Below, in pieces: positions 63,267 to 64,000 of a stretch of 64,000 bases of DNA (position 1 is its first letter; each line of letters starts with the position of its first letter). The stretch covers positions 186,001 to 250,000 of the forward strand of contig CAKUTA010000001.1 in assembly GCA_934691625.1 (NCBI GenBank). Reading direction: 5' to 3'. This DNA is from an uncultured Bacteroidales bacterium (lineage in GTDB: Bacteria > Bacteroidota > Bacteroidia > Bacteroidales > UBA932). The notes under the pieces are model-generated. The model was not told the origin of the DNA, did no database searches, and saw only the letters and a program-made list of their open reading frames with translations. The position numbers and the translations under genes were made by a program.

Positions 63267-63317
63267 ATTTAGCTATATTTCTACTCCACGGTTTACGGAG
63301 TGGAAATATAGCTAAAT
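63267..63317. terminator. Long hairpin between convergent genes (possible bidirectional terminator)
   Basis: ATTTAGCTATATTTCTACTCC (63267-63287) pairs with the complementary arm 63297-63317 over 21 bp with a single T.G pair and a 9-nt loop. It lies 45 nt past the MFS gene stop. It lacks a long U-tract on either strand, though its AT-rich stem base may serve. A palindromic mobile fragment is an alternative. Confidence 0.55.
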
Positions 63318-63362
63318 CATTGAATCATAGATTATAACACTCCACAAAGAAGTTGCCTCTCC

Positions 63363-64000
63363 CTATCGGCGTCTGTATAATCTTGCAAAAATGATTGAGA
63401 CGAAGATGGCAAGCAGGCTCAATGTGATGAAAATAAGCTCTGCATGGAATGCGGCGCTCTGCTCCTGCATCACATTTCCGGGCAGTGACACTTCATTTCT
63501 GAATATGAATCCCACAGCCACCGGAACAAGCAGCATCCCCATGTTCTGGATCCAGTATATGAGCGAATATGCGGTTCCGAGGTTCTTCTCCGGTACGATC
63601 TTGGAGACCGTAGGCCAGAGTGCGGCTGGCACGAGAGAATACCCGACTCCCAGCATTGCGATAGCCACATAGCCGTAGGCAGGATGCCCCTGCGGGGCGA
63701 AAGCTATCAGCAGATGAGCGAGCAGCACCAGTATAGAACCTGAAACCATCCATCTGCTCTCTTTTCCTGACTTGTCCACGAGGAAGCCGAACAGGGGAGC
63801 GAATACTACAGTGAAGAACGGAATCATTGATACCATAAGGCTCGCGCTTTCCACAGGGATCCCGAATCTCGGAATCAGTATGGAAGTGGCGAACTTCTTG
63901 AACGAGATGATGCTGCAGTAGAAGAACACGCAGAGCAGGGCTGACAATATGAAGTACCTGTTTCCCAGGACCTTGAAAATGTCGGAGAACCTGAACTTGT
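63363..64000 (-). CDS. MFS transporter, 5' end outside the window
   Basis: The C-terminal 212 codons of a major facilitator superfamily transporter; the frame is open to the window edge with KFRFSDIFKVLGNRYF as the first visible residues. About six transmembrane segments are visible, with the MFS loop motif GFLVDKSGKESRWMV between two of them and the helix VAIAMLGVGYSLVPAALW. It is an inner-membrane transporter for a small solute, and the substrate cannot be told. It may carry sugars or sugar phosphates released by the adjoining locus, but it is on the opposite strand. The hairpin at 63267 lies past its stop. Confidence 0.88.
   Translation of the reverse strand, partial: KFRFSDIFKVLGNRYFILSALLCVFFYCSIISFKKFATSILIPRFGIPVESASLMVSMIPFFTVVFAPLFGFLVDKSGKESRWMVSGSILVLLAHLLIAFAPQGHPAYGYVAIAMLGVGYSLVPAALWPTVSKIVPEKNLGTAYSLIYWIQNMGMLLVPVAVGFIFRNEVSLPGNVMQEQSAAFHAELIFITLSLLAIFVSIIFARLYRRR

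Larger units (their letters stand above)
62941..63362. other. 422-bp gene-free region between convergent GH20 and MFS genes
   Basis: I see no protein or RNA gene. The region is A+T-rich. It holds the intergenic palindrome copy C (63127-63171) and a long hairpin (63267-63317). Either may end transcription of the flanking convergent genes. Confidence 0.7.

Noticed and set aside
1..64000. CRISPR arrays, tRNA or rRNA genes, transposases and phage genes
   Set aside because: No regularly spaced repeat-spacer pattern, tRNA cloverleaf, rRNA-like sequence or mobile-element protein was seen. A tRNA scan could still find a missed gene.

Overview
The window comes from a member of the Bacteroidales, probably from a gut or rumen-type habitat. 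The evidence is three SusC/SusD pairs, two ECF sigma/FecR regulators, BACON and DUF1735 lipoproteins, the Bacteroidetes-type dcw cluster order, and TAnnTTTG -7 promoter elements. G+C looks close to 50 percent by eye, which is high for Bacteroides itself. Genus and species cannot be told from the sequence. No rRNA, tRNA, CRISPR array, transposase or phage gene was seen.

Layout. (1) 1-12494, + strand: a glycan-utilisation region. A 5'-truncated alkaline phosphatase is followed by a GH63-like glycosidase, a metallophosphoesterase, a ROK sugar kinase and a GH20 hexosaminidase lipoprotein. Then come a SusC/SusD pair (SusC without an STN domain), an unknown lipoprotein and an EEP-fold phosphodiesterase. 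(2) 12555-22199, +: ECF sigma, FecR anti-sigma, SusC with STN, SusD, a DUF1735/GLUG-like surface lipoprotein and an NAGPA-type phosphodiester glycosidase. (3) 22326-42442, - strand: a housekeeping island transcribed from right to left. It holds mraZ-rsmH-ftsL-ftsI-murE-mraY-murD-ftsW-murG-murC-ftsQ-ftsA-ftsZ, then gltX-rpiB-truB and a YgjP-like metallopeptidase. murF and ddl are not in the cluster. (4) 43109-46774: a Fur-family regulator, a DUF1963 protein and a nitroreductase (-), divergent from a Zn/Cd-type P1B ATPase (+). (5) 46991-62940, +: a BACON/beta-helix lipoprotein, a second ECF sigma/FecR/SusC(STN)/SusD set, a second EEP enzyme, a 1562-residue GH89-GH3 fusion and a second GH20. (6) 63363 to the window end, -: a partial MFS transporter.

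How it fits together. The glycan enzymes point to GlcNAc/GalNAc-rich host-type glycans: two GH20 beta-hexosaminidases and one GH89 alpha-GlcNAcase. They are joined by an unusual number of phospho-active enzymes: alkaline phosphatase, calcineurin-like phosphatase, two EEP enzymes and a phosphodiester glycosidase. I infer that the two flanking loci act on a phosphorylated or phosphodiester-linked amino-sugar glycan. The two ECF-controlled loci carry clearly paralogous SusD proteins and flank the division cluster, which suggests one was copied from the other.

Non-coding signals. I found a four-copy family of intergenic imperfect palindromes (23241, 31522, 42999, 63127) and a 156-bp duplication/insertion in the mraY-murD gap. 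There is also an inverted-repeat leader upstream of mraZ whose arm recurs after the P-type ATPase, plus several good promoter -7 elements and terminators. All were found by eye, and no database search was run.
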